Shown here: positions 24,011 through 34,216 of the stretch, piece by piece
How positions within the stretch are numbered: the stretch's first letter is position 1
Layout: every line of letters begins with the position of its first letter
Source of the DNA: Turnera subulata
Taxonomy: Eukaryota; Streptophyta; Magnoliopsida; Malpighiales; Passifloraceae
Assembly (NCBI GenBank): GCA_028386065.3
Contig: JAKUCV010001473.1
Location: 1 to 64,000 of the forward strand
Length of the DNA: 64,000 nt
Reading direction: 5' to 3'
Notes under the pieces: generated by a model
Databases searched by the model: none
Told to the model about the DNA's origin: nothing
Seen by the model: the letters and a program-made list of their open reading frames with translations, nothing else
Translations under genes and position numbers: made by a program

Positions 24011-24619
24011 GATCTCATCTCACCTCGGGAGTCTTGGGATTTTCCTGGTCCCAAGAGCTAACGGGAATCATCCCGTGGTTCGTCTACATCGTCTCGGTGC
24101 TCCTCTATGTTAGGACAACATCCCTGGGATATCTATCTCGCAACGTCTTCATCCACTCTACTTTTAAGGGTATCTGCCCCTAATGACTCTCATTAATTCT
24201 ACTTCTATCTTAGGGGCATTTGCCCCTGGCGACCCTCATTGGTTCTACTTTCATCTATGGGGTATCTGTCCCCGACAACTCTCATCCACCCTACTTCTAT
24301 CTTAGGGGTACATGTCCTTGGTCCCAGCTGGTCTAGATGAACATGTTCGCGGATCCCTCGGATCCTCCCTTATTCAAGGCAATCGTCCAGAGAATAGGCT
24401 CATCACAAAAAGACTCATCATTCTAAAGCAAAATACACGTCTAACTCGTTATAACACATATCATTGTAAATTCAAGTAAAAGATCATAAAATGCCCCTTA
24501 AGTGATATATACACATGTTTTCCTCGCCTTTCTTTCGTATTCTCTCTTTCCCTTTTTTTCTTCCTCTCTCAATTTTCTGGAATTTTTTCGGAAATTTTTT
24601 TCGGGTGAATAGTGCTGGT

Positions 24620-24820
24620 CGGGCGGTCGTGAGGAGGGATGATCGCCACCATCCGGCGGTCTTGTATGGATGACCGCCAGACGTGGCGATCTTCTCGTCA
24701 TGACCGCCCGTGCTGGCGGTCATAGTTCCCGGGTCTTCATCTTTTTTCCTTTTTTTTTTGGCTTTTGGGTTTGGGCTTTAGGGTTTTTCACGAGTCCTCT
24801 CTTCTCAAAACACTATAAAT
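24620..24820 (+). promoter_or_regulatory. Promoter of the antisense ORF, resembling the LTR promoter
   Basis: 24620-24723 is packed with alternating GGCGGTC and GACCGCC motifs. About 90 bases later comes CACTATAAATA (TATA box at 24814-24820), and the antisense ORF starts 68 bases beyond. The LTR B promoter has the same architecture: motif block 34834-34936, then CACTATAAATA at 35060-35070. The similarity is seen directly; promoter activity is inferred. Confidence 0.65.
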
Positions 24821-24887
24821 ACAACTCTGGGACACCTAAAGACACTCATAAACCTTGGAATCCCTTCAACACACATTCAAAACAAAC

Positions 24888-26174
24888 ATGAGTGAGAATT
24901 TTCATGCCAAGGTGCTTCAATGGATGGCGAGCGTGCCCCGCACATGCCGTCTTAGTTTTGCGGTGCTGGGACTCTCCACATTGTTCCAACTTCGTGGCAT
25001 GGCGGTGGAGGAGAATTTGATTCGTGCTGCTGCAAAATTCTGGGACAAGAGTCGTTGCGTTTTTCGCTTCAGTCAAGACATGATGGAGCTTTGTCCTTCT
25101 ATTGATGAATTCAACACGTTCATGGGTGCAAAATTCATAAGCAAAGTTGCCATGGTTTCTCTTGCAAAACCTGTCCTGAAAGAGGTTAGTAAATTTCTTT
25201 TCTTGGTTGATGGGCAACTTAGTTTTCTCCTGGATCAGCACAACTGTCTTGACTTATTGAAAATCGTTGACCAATATTTCCTTGGTGGTTCGGAACATCA
25301 TCTGGGGGAGTGTGATGCCGAATGGAGAGAAAACAAAACCATGCTCTTGCCCTTGTTATGATACATGAATTTCTTTTAGTTGGCTCCCCCGGTGCTTGTC
25401 CTCTCCGAATCAGTGCTTTGGTGGCTGAACTTTTTAACAAAAAAAGCCTTACTCCAATGATTTTAGGCAAAACCCTCCATTGTCTAGACAAACTGGTGGA
25501 CGATCCCTCAGCTCTTATGTTCGGCTCTCCCCTCTTGCTTCAGGTATAAGTTCTCCCACTCTGATTCTCGAAGTATCATCGTTATCATGCTAATTCTTCA
25601 TACTTTTTCAGATGTGGTTGTGTGAACATCTCACCTTGATTGAACGGCCTCAAACCAATCCTTCGAATTACATTCGTCGTGGTTATTCCGTCTTCTTCTA
25701 CACCATTCGGGATTGGACCATCTTCATGAGGGATCTCACAGGTGCACAAATCACGTGGTATTGCAGGTGGTTGGGGATGCAAGAGTCATCTGTACTTTAT
25801 GCAAGGATTGGGTCCCACTCCCGGGTCTAGAGAAATCCACATACTATCGTCCGAACATGATCCTGAGATAATTCGGCATAAATCATGTAGTTCCATCAAC
25901 TATCCCAACTCCTACCACAGGACCCATGGAGGCGGCTGCTCTAAAAGTCATCAAAGGGTGTTGGGCTCTGGCCTTGAGAGAAGGTACTTGTGGTCATTTC
26001 GAGACACATCCCTCATTGGCATATTCAGAGTGGCTGAAAGAGGATGTGGCTGATACTGAGAGGTCCTTGCGTCTGATGAGAGAAGCATTCTTAGAAGAGT
26101 TGGTGCCCCCAGGCTTTGGATTGCCCAATCGTCTAGTCGAAGAGAAGAACGGCAGGGATGGCGCTCCAAGTTGA
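24888..26174 (+). pseudogene. Antisense ORF of the Tat-like element (plant-mobile-domain-like), broken
   Basis: Lies opposite to gag between gag-protease and the 3' LTR, the position of the antisense ORF known in Tat-lineage elements. The start chosen is ATG 24888 (MSENFHAKVLQWM), 68 bases after a TATA box. Segments: 24888-25360 (FWDKSRCVFRFSQDMMELCPSIDEF), a shift near 25325-25360 into HALALVMIHEFLLVGSPGACP, a phase-0 intron, then MWLCEHLTLIERPQTNP and FYTIRDWTIFM. A second shift lies near 25810, a TAA near 25869, and the tail ALKVIKGCWALALREG continues to the stop at 26174. The pattern resembles the 'aminotransferase-like, plant mobile domain' family; this is recognition from memory, not a search. 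Two shifts and a stop make this copy inactive. Its role in the element is unknown. Confidence 0.7.
25544..25611 (+). other. Intron in the antisense ORF
   Basis: 68 bases, 5' splice CAG|GTATAAG, pyrimidine-rich 3' end TACTTTTTCAG. Splicing joins LLLQ to MWLCEHL in phase 0, giving a continuous domain, whereas reading through hits a stop at once. Intron presence is inferred from sequence. Confidence 0.7.
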
Positions 26175-26238
26175 AAAAGGCGCAAGAAGGATTAAACCTC
26201 ATTCCAACAGCTATCTCTTTACACTTACAATGCATGCG

Positions 26239-26244
26239 AATAAA
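26239..26244 (+). terminator. Polyadenylation signal AATAAA of the antisense ORF
   Basis: Canonical AATAAA 65 bases after the antisense ORF stop, on the same strand. Confidence 0.55.
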
Positions 26245-26702
26245 TGAGTGAACAAACTCCCTTTTTCTTTTGTCAATCTTTAGATTATCAATGATAATAA
26301 TGGAACCGAACCCTTGTTGGGCTTCCTACGTACTCATGGCCTTTTTTTTTTTTAGGTTCACGAGATCAGGCTCACGTAGTTCTCTTCTTCGGTCTGTTGT
26401 TTTGTCTCTTCGGATAAGAATTTTTTTTCTTGCTCAAATGGCTTGATCAAAGACCTCTATTTGATTGGGTTTTTTGTCAAGATTATTATTGTTATCATCA
26501 ATGTTCCATCTTTAGATTAACGTTCAGATACTTTGGGGAGTTTGTCCAACACACCATATTCACTTGAACCATATATGTAAAAAGACATCATTGAAATAAC
26601 AGAAAGAGTGCCTCTTTTATTGAAACAAAACACAACATAAACTTGCCTATTGGCTTATTAAACTCTCAACTAAGTACTCTGCAAAAGTCAACACACAAAT
26701 CC
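26245..26702. other. Non-coding junction where RT and integrase would be expected
   Basis: Between the 3' end of gag-protease and the 3' end of the antisense ORF there are only about 500 non-coding bases. No RT, RNase H or integrase motif is visible on either strand. In an autonomous Tat/Ogre element some 3 kb of pol would sit here. Confidence 0.7.
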
Positions 26703-28856
26703 TCAAGCAATCCCACCCTCCCCAAAGAGATGCCTACAACCAAAGTCCTCGTCTTCGTCTATCCTCCTCTTTTCTTCCTCTTCTTCCTCCCTTATCTCTT
26801 CAGGATAACAGTCAAAGAATAGCTCAAATCCCGGTTTTTTGGTCTTTGTGATGCTACACATCCATAGTTTAGAGAAGCCGCAAAAGGGAAAGTCTTCTTC
26901 TTCTTTCACAAAGTATCCATACAGTGTTTTGAAGTATGGAGTCATGGGAAAATCCCATTCCCGTTTGTTCTTGCGGGCTGCTGCCTTAGCTTGGTTCTTC
27001 ACCTTTTGCTCTTCCAGCTCTGCCGGAGTTGGAACGTATTCCAAACCAAAAGGAGGCACAACACTCGAAATTTTAGGGACCTCTAACACTCCTTGCTGTC
27101 TCATTCCTAACCCCATAATCAGAAAATATTTCATCTTTCCCATAATGCTCATAATCGACGAATTGCCAAATGGGTCATAATAAGGGGGTCTCGTAATGGG
27201 CTTATCTATGATTATGGTACTGATAGATTCAAAAACAAAACCGGATAAAGACACCTCTTCTTCTTCTTCAATCCCACATATCGGCTTGATATTCTTTTCA
27301 GCCATTTCTCCTTTAATGGTGACTATTCCCCCTTTATAAGGAAATCGCAACATCTGATATAAGGTTGAGGCTATAGCTCGAGCTTGGTGCAACCATGATC
27401 TTCCAAGGAGCAAATTGAAACTCGATGCAATATCGAGCACCTGGAACTCTACCATAAAAGGGGCAGGCCCGATGGTGACTTCTAGCTTTATCATGCCCAA
27501 TACTTCTCTTCTGGCATTGTCATATGCCCTGACCATAGTTCGGGAGGGTAAGAAATCTGCAACTCCAAATCCTAAGGAACTCGCAGTTTTTAATGGATAG
27601 ACATTCAGAGCGGATCCATTATCTATTAGTACCAAGGGTATCTAATTTTCCTTGGCCTGAACGGTTATGTGCAGGGCATCAATATGGGCTTCCCTACCTG
27701 AGCGGAGGTCTTTGTCTGAGAAGGATATTTGATTGTCAACTTCTACTAAAACTATCATGTTGGCCAATGCATCTGGTGCAGTATCGATGGGGACATGAGC
27801 CTTGCTTAAGGTTTGGACTACCTTTTCTCGATGTGGGCGAGATGACATTAGTAAACCCCAGATAGAGATATTGGCCTGAGTCTTCTTCAATTGTTTTATC
27901 ACCATGTCTTCTTCAGGATTCGTTATTTCTTCTGGTTCATCTAGGCGAAGGGGAGCCCTTCTCGCCACTCTTCCCGATCTAGTGACGACATCAACTTCTT
28001 CATCAGAGTCTTCATACCAACTCAGATCGAGGACACAACATGGCAGCTCAGGCTCGAAATCGACCTCCATCATATCGACTTCTCCGAGTAAGGGCAGGGG
28101 ATTTGACTTGGTATTCGGCCTTTTGGGCAGAATTATTTCATTCCTTTCTATTAAATCCTGGATTTCATGCCAAAGTCGGGCACAGTTGTCCGTAGCAAGC
28201 CCAGCCGCCTGATGAAATCCATAGGGAAGACTAGATTTTGGTTCCAGGGGCTGTAGTAAATTCTTTTCCACACACTTCTGCAATATCTTTCCTAAAGACA
28301 TAGGGTGGGGAGTAAATTCCCTTCTATTCGACTCAACCTGTAGTGGGGTCTGAATAGCGACAAGATTCACTTCGGCGTGTTTTTTTCCTGGGGGAGCATT
28401 GAAACTCCTTCTGGAGGTGTCCGTAGGCATCCTGATCTTTCCCAAGCTAATAGCATCTTCTAGTTGTATTCCCGCCCCAATGAGTGCTTTAAAATTGGCC
28501 TAATAATTGCTAACCATGCGATTGTAGTAAATCGGCTGTAGGTTCTTGATCACCATCTGCACTTGATCTTCTTCTGTGGGTCTGTCCACCATTAAAGATG
28601 CCTTATTACGCCATCTCGAGATGTAAGCAGAAAACGTCTCGTGAACTTCTTGCTTGGTCGTTTCAAGATCCCTTTTAGTTACATCCACCTCAATGTTATA
28701 GTTATACTGCTTCAAGAATTCTTTACAAAGGTCCTCCTATTTGCTTATCTTGCTCTCATCCAAGGTCATGAACCACCTCAAAGCTCCTCCAGATAAAGTT
28801 CTCTGGAATAATTGGGTCATTAATTCTGGCCCAATCCCCATAGGTTGCAGCATCCT
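26703..28856 (-). pseudogene. Tat/Ogre-like gag (C-terminal part) and protease
   Basis: One reading frame right to left, interrupted only by in-frame stops (TAG near 28738, TAA 28497-28499, TAG 27639-27641) with no frameshift. Gag block: MLQPMGIGPELMTQLFQRTL, GGALRWFMTLDE, ETFSAYISRWRNKASLM. The aspartic-protease-like region begins at 27635 (VLIDNGSALNVYPLKTASSLG; here DNG, with LLLGRSWLHQARAIASTLYQ downstream). It ends in an acidic tail (EEIREEEEEEKRR) at a stop. RT and integrase are absent, so the element is non-autonomous. The gag N-terminus lies at 36353-36744 on +: that part ends IYVR at AGGAT, and this part resumes at AGGAT (28852-28856 as ATCCT) with MLQPMG. Confidence 0.88.
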
Positions 28857-29132
28857 TGTGAAGGCCCTCTCTCCGAGGGACCCACCAAACTCAGGTATTG
28901 TTACAACACTCCCTCTGCCCGATTAAATCCTTTACCATGCTGCAGCACTAGGGATTCAAACTCGGGACGTGATGCTGAATTGGTGAAGGTTCTCTCTTTG
29001 AGGGGGATAAAAAGCATCACGTCCCGAGTTCGGATCTCTAGTGCTACAACATGGTAAAGGATTTAATCAGGCGGAGGGAGTGATGTAACAAAAACTGAGT
29101 TTGGTGGGTCTCTCGGGGAGAGGGCCTTCACA
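28857..29132. mobile_element. X: 276-bp palindromic element at the left inversion junction
   Basis: Starts TGTGAAGGCC and ends GGCCTTCACA. Two 120-base arms (28857-28976 and 29013-29132) are inverted copies at roughly 85-90% identity by eye, with a 36-base spacer. The spacer holds GGTGAAGGTTCTCTCTTTGAGG, a degenerate third copy of the arm start. The flanks differ: AGGAT (as ATCCT, 28852-28856) from the Tat gag on one side and GGGTA (as TACCC, 29133-29137) from copia2 gag on the other. No coding capacity. The TG...CA ends and 5-bp flanks suggest integrase-type insertion; the long inverted arms would otherwise suggest a MITE-like element. Family unknown. Confidence 0.85.
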
Positions 29133-30950
29133 TACCCAAACTGACTTGGGTCCTTCAGGGTTAGCCTTGGTTCCTTTTGGAACACACACATACCTCATAT
29201 TACTGTTTCTCTTCTTAAACCAACATGTTCTAATACCATGACCAACTTTACGACAAAAATAACATGTAATATGAGATGTATTAAATCTTTGTGAATGCAT
29301 ATGATAGTTTCTCCTAGGTGGATACATGTTTGTCCTAGGTGTATATGGTTTTCCAGACCTAGCTCGAACAAATGGCACATACTGGTTTGGTTTGTTAAAA
29401 ACGACGTTGGACTCATTTGGTTTGTATGCCTTGTTAGGAAATATGTATCTATATTGCATCCTGGATCCTATCTTAGCATTCTTAGCAGTCCGATATGGTT
29501 TGTTAGCATGCACATGAGTAGTAACAGGTATATCAGATCCTGCCTTGACAAAATGCACAGAAGCGTTTGGTTTTTCAATACCTACTTGTGTAGCTCCTAT
29601 TCCTTCTTTCTACACATAGTGTCTTTGTTGGCCTAACAATATGTTTAGGTTTTCAATTCCACTGGTGAATTTCTTAAGAGAGTGTTTAAGATCTCTAACT
29701 TCTTCTTTAAGCTTGCTATTTTCCATAACCAACGTCTCACTTTTAGTAATACTAGAAACATTTTCTTTTTCTAGTTCACTATGAGCAACTTTTTCAGCTT
29801 TCAGAGTTTCATATGACCTACATACTTCTATATGAGCAGTATCAAGCTTTGCATATACATTTTTATGTACTTCAGCATCATATTCAAGTAAATTAAAGTG
29901 CTTCTTATCTGCTTTGTTCTTTTTAGGAGCTTCCTTATACTTATCATGCAATTCAGCAAAAGCATCTTGTAATTCATCAAAAGTAAAGTCAGATGAGTCA
30001 TCTATCTCAAAGACTTCTTGAGTCATGAGACACACGTTTGCTGCCTCATCTATCTCTGAATTGCTTGAAGAATCCGAGTCATCCCAAGCAACCATGACCT
30101 TCTTTCCTTTGGTTTTAGAAGAATCATAGTTGTTCTTCTTTTGGTAAGGACACTCTGATTTGATGTGAGCAGGACGGTTGCAACCAAAGCATGTCATCAA
30201 TCTTCACACCTCTATTCTTCCCTTGGGGTTCTTTTTCTTTAAGTATCTTACAAATCTCTTTGTAACGAGTGCAACATCTGAATCACTATCATCATCAGGT
30301 TCTTGGGATTTTAAGGCCAGATCCTTCTTCTTTGGTTCCTTGGTTTCAAACTTGGAACCATGCACTATGAGCTTGCCGATCAGCTCATTATAGGTGAGAG
30401 TGTTCAAGTTCTGAGCATCTTCTATGGCAGTAACCTTGGGCTCCCACTCTTTAGGTAGAGACCTAAGTACCTTTGCAACCTTCTCTCTGTGTGTGATAAC
30501 CTTCCCAAGAGTTGCAAGGCTGTTGCACATAATTGTGAAGCGAGTATCTATCTCTTGTATGGTTTCACTAGAAACCATCTGAAACAGTTTATAGTCTCTC
30601 ATAAGATGATTGATTCTTGACTCCTTCATTTGGTTTGTGCCTTCATGAGTGACACAAAGAAGCCTCCAGATCTCATAGGCAGTTTCACAAGATTTGACTC
30701 TTTGAAACTCACTCTCACTTATTCCACAAAGAAGGACATTCTTGGCTTGAGCATCAAGCTTAGCATTTTTGAGCTCTTCTTCTGACCAGAACTGCATGTC
30801 CCTTAGTGGTCTGGCATAAGGATGTTGGACTATGTTCCACATCTCTAGATCTTTGCCTTCAAGGAAGATCTTCATCCTGAACTTTCAGTAATCAAAGTTT
30901 GCACCATTGAAGTAGGGTGCTTTGTTGATGCTATTTCCCTCATAAGCCAT
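29133..30950 (-). pseudogene. copia2 gag (inverted block)
   Basis: Starts at ATG 30950 (MAYEGNSINKAPYF). The capsid region (KLDAQAKNVLLCGISESEFQRV, WRLLCVTHEGTNQMKESR) is followed by zinc knuckle 1 (CFGCNRPAHIKSEC, about 30190-30150). Next comes a long charged, coiled-coil-like stretch (SELEKENVSSITKSETLVMENSKLKEEVRDL) and zinc knuckle 2 (CYFCRKVGHGIRTC, about 29266-29222). It ends abruptly at KSVWV, where X begins; the continuation VPKT is at 42336 on +. A Trp-to-stop TGA lies at 30885-30887 and there is a frame change near 30200. The family matches the gag at 52244. Two knuckles about 300 residues apart in one Gag are noteworthy. Confidence 0.9.
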
Positions 30951-30991
30951 GATCTTTGTCTCTAGATGTTACTCTTTTGTATTGAGGATGT

Positions 30992-31005
30992 GGCTCCGCT
31001 ACCAA
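30992..31005 (-). other. copia2 primer-binding site
   Basis: On minus, TTGGTAGCGGAGCC follows the LTR end ...GGGCTAACA by one base. It resembles the initiator-tRNA-Met type site (TGGTATCAGAGC) with two changes. Confidence 0.7.
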
Positions 31006-31006
31006 T

Positions 31007-32187
31007 TGTTAGCCCAAATAGGCCTGAGAGCGAGGTAGGGGTGAATCAGGCTACCCCTTAATCGCGATTGGTTTCTGGTTTGGTTTCAGACAGACCAAAT
31101 GGTTTCGTCACAAACCACTTACTCGCAAAACAGACAGGCAGAAATATAAGAGAGTAAAAGGGAGAAAGGATGGCACAGTGATTTATAGTGGTTCTCCCTC
31201 ACCAGGTACCTCCACTACCTAAAGGACCCTCCTTTAGGATTTCAAACTCTCACTAACTTAGGCTTTTGCAGGATCAGCCTCAACCTATTATAGAAACCAA
31301 GCTTTTGCAGGCTAAGCTCTAACTTTTACAAGAAACAAGCTTTTGCAGGCTAAGATCTTACCTTTATAAGTTTTTCCCAGGCTAAACTCTAACCTTTCCC
31401 CAAATCTAATCCTAGATTTGAGATCCCAACAAAACTACACACTAGTCTTTCCTAAAACACAACCCTCTGAAACAACTTGTAGAACAAAAATAAGCACAAG
31501 TGTAAGCTCAACAAATATCTCAGGTGTAAGCACAATTGCAAACTTCAAAGTAATTTTCAAATTAGTTGGGATGCTTTTCCAAGAAGCATTCCTCTTCCTT
31601 ATATAGAGCTTGAGCAAGTGGGAGTAGGTAGGAAGATCTTCATCCAATGGCTCTAAAGTACCCATCAGCTCTTCATCCAACGGCTATGTGGTACAAATCA
31701 GTCTTCAGAGTTGACTCCATAACCCACTAGCTGGAGTTGGGTTCATTTCAGGAAGTCCACTCTCTTTGCAGCTTAATTAGTTGAAAACATTCCATGTTTG
31801 GCAATCCGGGACCATAAGTATGGACCACAATTGATAATTGAGCTTGAAGGTGAGAGATAAGTGTTGCAGGTCTTCATCTCTTCCATGGACCACTTTCTCT
31901 GCTCGTTGGAGTAGTTGGGGGTTGAGGTTTAATGCTGTAAGGACCAGCTGGGCCACTAGAAACTTGCAGCAGGACCACATCTGATGTTGATAGTAAAGTG
32001 TGGTTTCTTTAGAAACCAAGTCCGTGGTTTTTGTGTGGTTCTTGTACGAAACCACGCTGCATATCAATCTACACAAATATATACAAACTTCTAACCAAGT
32101 TTGTTAATCACCAAAATCAATATATAATTATTCACTAAACATAATTAGTCATTAATAATCCTTATTAAGCTCATGTTTAGGTCATCA
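31007..32187 (-). mobile_element. copia2 5' LTR (LTR family E), inverted block
   Basis: Minus-strand LTR of 1,181 bases, TGATGACCTAAACATG at 32187 to ...TTTGGGCTAACA at 31007. Partner copy at 51006-52187 (1,182 bases) is in the opposite orientation. TATA box on minus near 31598-31605. It contains inverted pairs built on GGTTTC/GAAACC (GTGGTTTCTTTAGAAACC near 32000 and GTGGTTCTTGTACGAAACCAC near 32034). The internal side is proved by the primer-binding site and gag start that follow. Confidence 0.93.
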
Positions 32188-32838
32188 CTCTTTTGCTGAT
32201 GACAAAAGGTGGACTCCTTGAGTAGTGGAGGTAGTCTTTTGTGCAAGCTTCTCTAATCCTCCTCTCAAGTGCAATTCAGTGTGTTCATAAGTGTTCATAA
32301 TCGTCAGTTTCAAGTCCAGGATTGATTTGGCATAGGCTGTGCCAATTCGGTGGTTAATCGAAAAAGGGACTAATTCACCCCTTCTTAGCCAAATTAGGCC
32401 TAGATTGAGCACTGATTTAACTTCTAGTTTTAGTTTGTATTTATATTTTTTAATGGTTTAGTTAATATACCACAAAAATTTATGAATATCACCCTGATGA
32501 TAAAAAATGGTAATTTGAAGTGCTATGAATTATTAATTACATTACTTCTCTCAAGATGTATTGATTGATTTAAAAAAAAAAATTATCCACCATTTTCAAG
32601 ATATGAGAATACATAGGAAGCGATTGTAGTATTTAATTAATTTTAATATTTTATAGTGAAATTTTTATATTTACTTATTGATTCTTGATTAGGTGATTGG
32701 TTATAGTTTAGTTTTTTTGCCTACACTCAAAAATATTTTTGGATGGGGGGTGAATTTGTTGGGCCCCGTTCCCAACACACATTCTTCCTAAAAAAACAAA
32801 TAGTAATTTTGTACATACATTATATAGGCTTTTTGGTC
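32188..32838. other. Interval between copia2 5' LTR and copia1 5' LTR, with an LTR remnant
   Basis: 32210-32400 on + resembles the 3' half of a copia LTR (TTGAGTAGTGGAGGTAGTC near the start, GGACTAATTCACCCC near the end), as also seen in LTR A at 33833-34020. The rest is AT-rich with no gene. In the pre-inversion order this interval separated copia1 from copia2. Confidence 0.55.
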
Positions 32839-32843
32839 AAACA

Positions 32844-34028
32844 TGTGAATCGGATGATGATTAGGAAATCACTTAAAGCTAATTAATTGAGTTTATTTTC
32901 ATAATGCATGCACTAATGGGCCACATTGATCATACTATCATAATATGCCATTAAGTACAATTAACTATTATAATAAATGTCCTATTATACTATATGTTAA
33001 ACAAAACAAGTTAACTAGGTTTTGATTATGACAAACCTATGTATAGCATGTGTTGTGCCTAACCATGTATTGCAGCTCACATGAGGAGCCTCCAAGCCGT
33101 GATCAAACATCCCAATCAGCCTTGGAAGATGAGTCAGTAGGATTGGTTTTGGAGCATGAGATGTCGCTTTCAAAGTGCAAACTCCTATGCCACTCATGTT
33201 TGTCTAATCCTTAATGGCATTGGTCAACAAACCTAGTACCTACTTTTTTTGGGGAATGATACTGTGATAAAAGCAACCTTAAAAAAGTCAAAAGGCAGCT
33301 GAATTCAAACTTCCTAGGACTATTCTAAACAATGGTAAAAAAGCTGCAGTCTGATGGGTCTCGTGCTAAAGCGTGAAAGGGACAACAGGGAAGAAGAACG
33401 TTGACACTCTGGCACCTCTGACAACAAAACGGGCTAGGATGAAAGGGACAGCAAACGGATCAATTTGAATTGAAATTATCCCTCCTACCTCTATATAAAG
33501 AGATGCTGACTCAAGGAGATCTTTAGAGCTGCTAAAACAGAGATTCTGAATTCAAGCAAAGATAGTGCACTTGTAGTTCTCAAGTCAAGCAAAAGAGAGA
33601 GAAAAACACTTTTCTTAGTTCATTCATTGTGAGACAATATTTGAAGGGAAAAGTTGTTGTACTTAGTAATAGCTTCTGTATCAAAGAGTTTGTGTAAGGC
33701 AAAGCTTGGGAAAGCTTTGTGGTGAGTGTGTAAGGTTTGAGTTGAGCCTAAGGGAAAAACCTGTATTATAGGTTAGAGGTTGAACCCATGAAAAACCATA
33801 ATAAGTGTGAGTTAGAAATCTCAAGAGGGATTCTTGAGTAGTGGAGGTAGTCCTATATGGCGAACCGCTATAAATTTTGTGTCATATTTTCTCTAACCCT
33901 TTTATCATAGTATTTTAATTAGTGTGTTCATTAGTAGTCTTAAACACAATTTCAGAGAGAAAAATACTTTGGCATCTGTGATGTCAAATTAGGTTTTAAT
34001 CAACAAGACTAATTCACTCTCTCTCTTA
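32844..34028 (+). mobile_element. copia1 5' LTR (LTR family A), inverted block
   Basis: Starts TGTGAATCGG; TATA box CTATATAAAG at 33491-33500. The 3' end runs ...TTCACTCTCTCTCTTA and then jumps into GCGGAGCGAGG. About 25 bases covering the LTR end and most of the primer-binding site (present at the end of the 13 kb copy as ACCACTTTTGGGCCAACA) are deleted. Outer flank AAACA (32839-32843) is the inverted partner of TGTTT at 13003-13007. The sequence matches the 3' LTR at 13008-13820 in inverse orientation. Confidence 0.92.
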
Positions 34029-34077
34029 GCGGAGCGAGGAATCTCCATCTGTGGATTAATATCCAAGAGAAAAGATC

Positions 34078-34216
34078 ATGGCATTTGTGGGAAACAACAT
34101 CAACAATGCAGCCTTCTTCAATGGTCTCAACTTTGGTCATTGGAAGTTTCGCATGAAGACATTTCTTCAAGGAAAGGATCTTGAGATGTAGGAAGTTGTA
34201 AATTCTCCTTACTCAC
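34078..34216 (+). pseudogene. copia1 gag N-terminus
   Basis: ATG at 34078 opens MAFVGNNINNAAFFNGL, then GHWKFRMKTFLQGKDLEM, an in-frame TAG, EVVNSPYS. This is the standard start of this copia gag family. It is cut at CTCAC (34212-34216), the TSD of the Tat insertion. The rest of this gag is on the other strand, ending at 21558. Confidence 0.9.
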
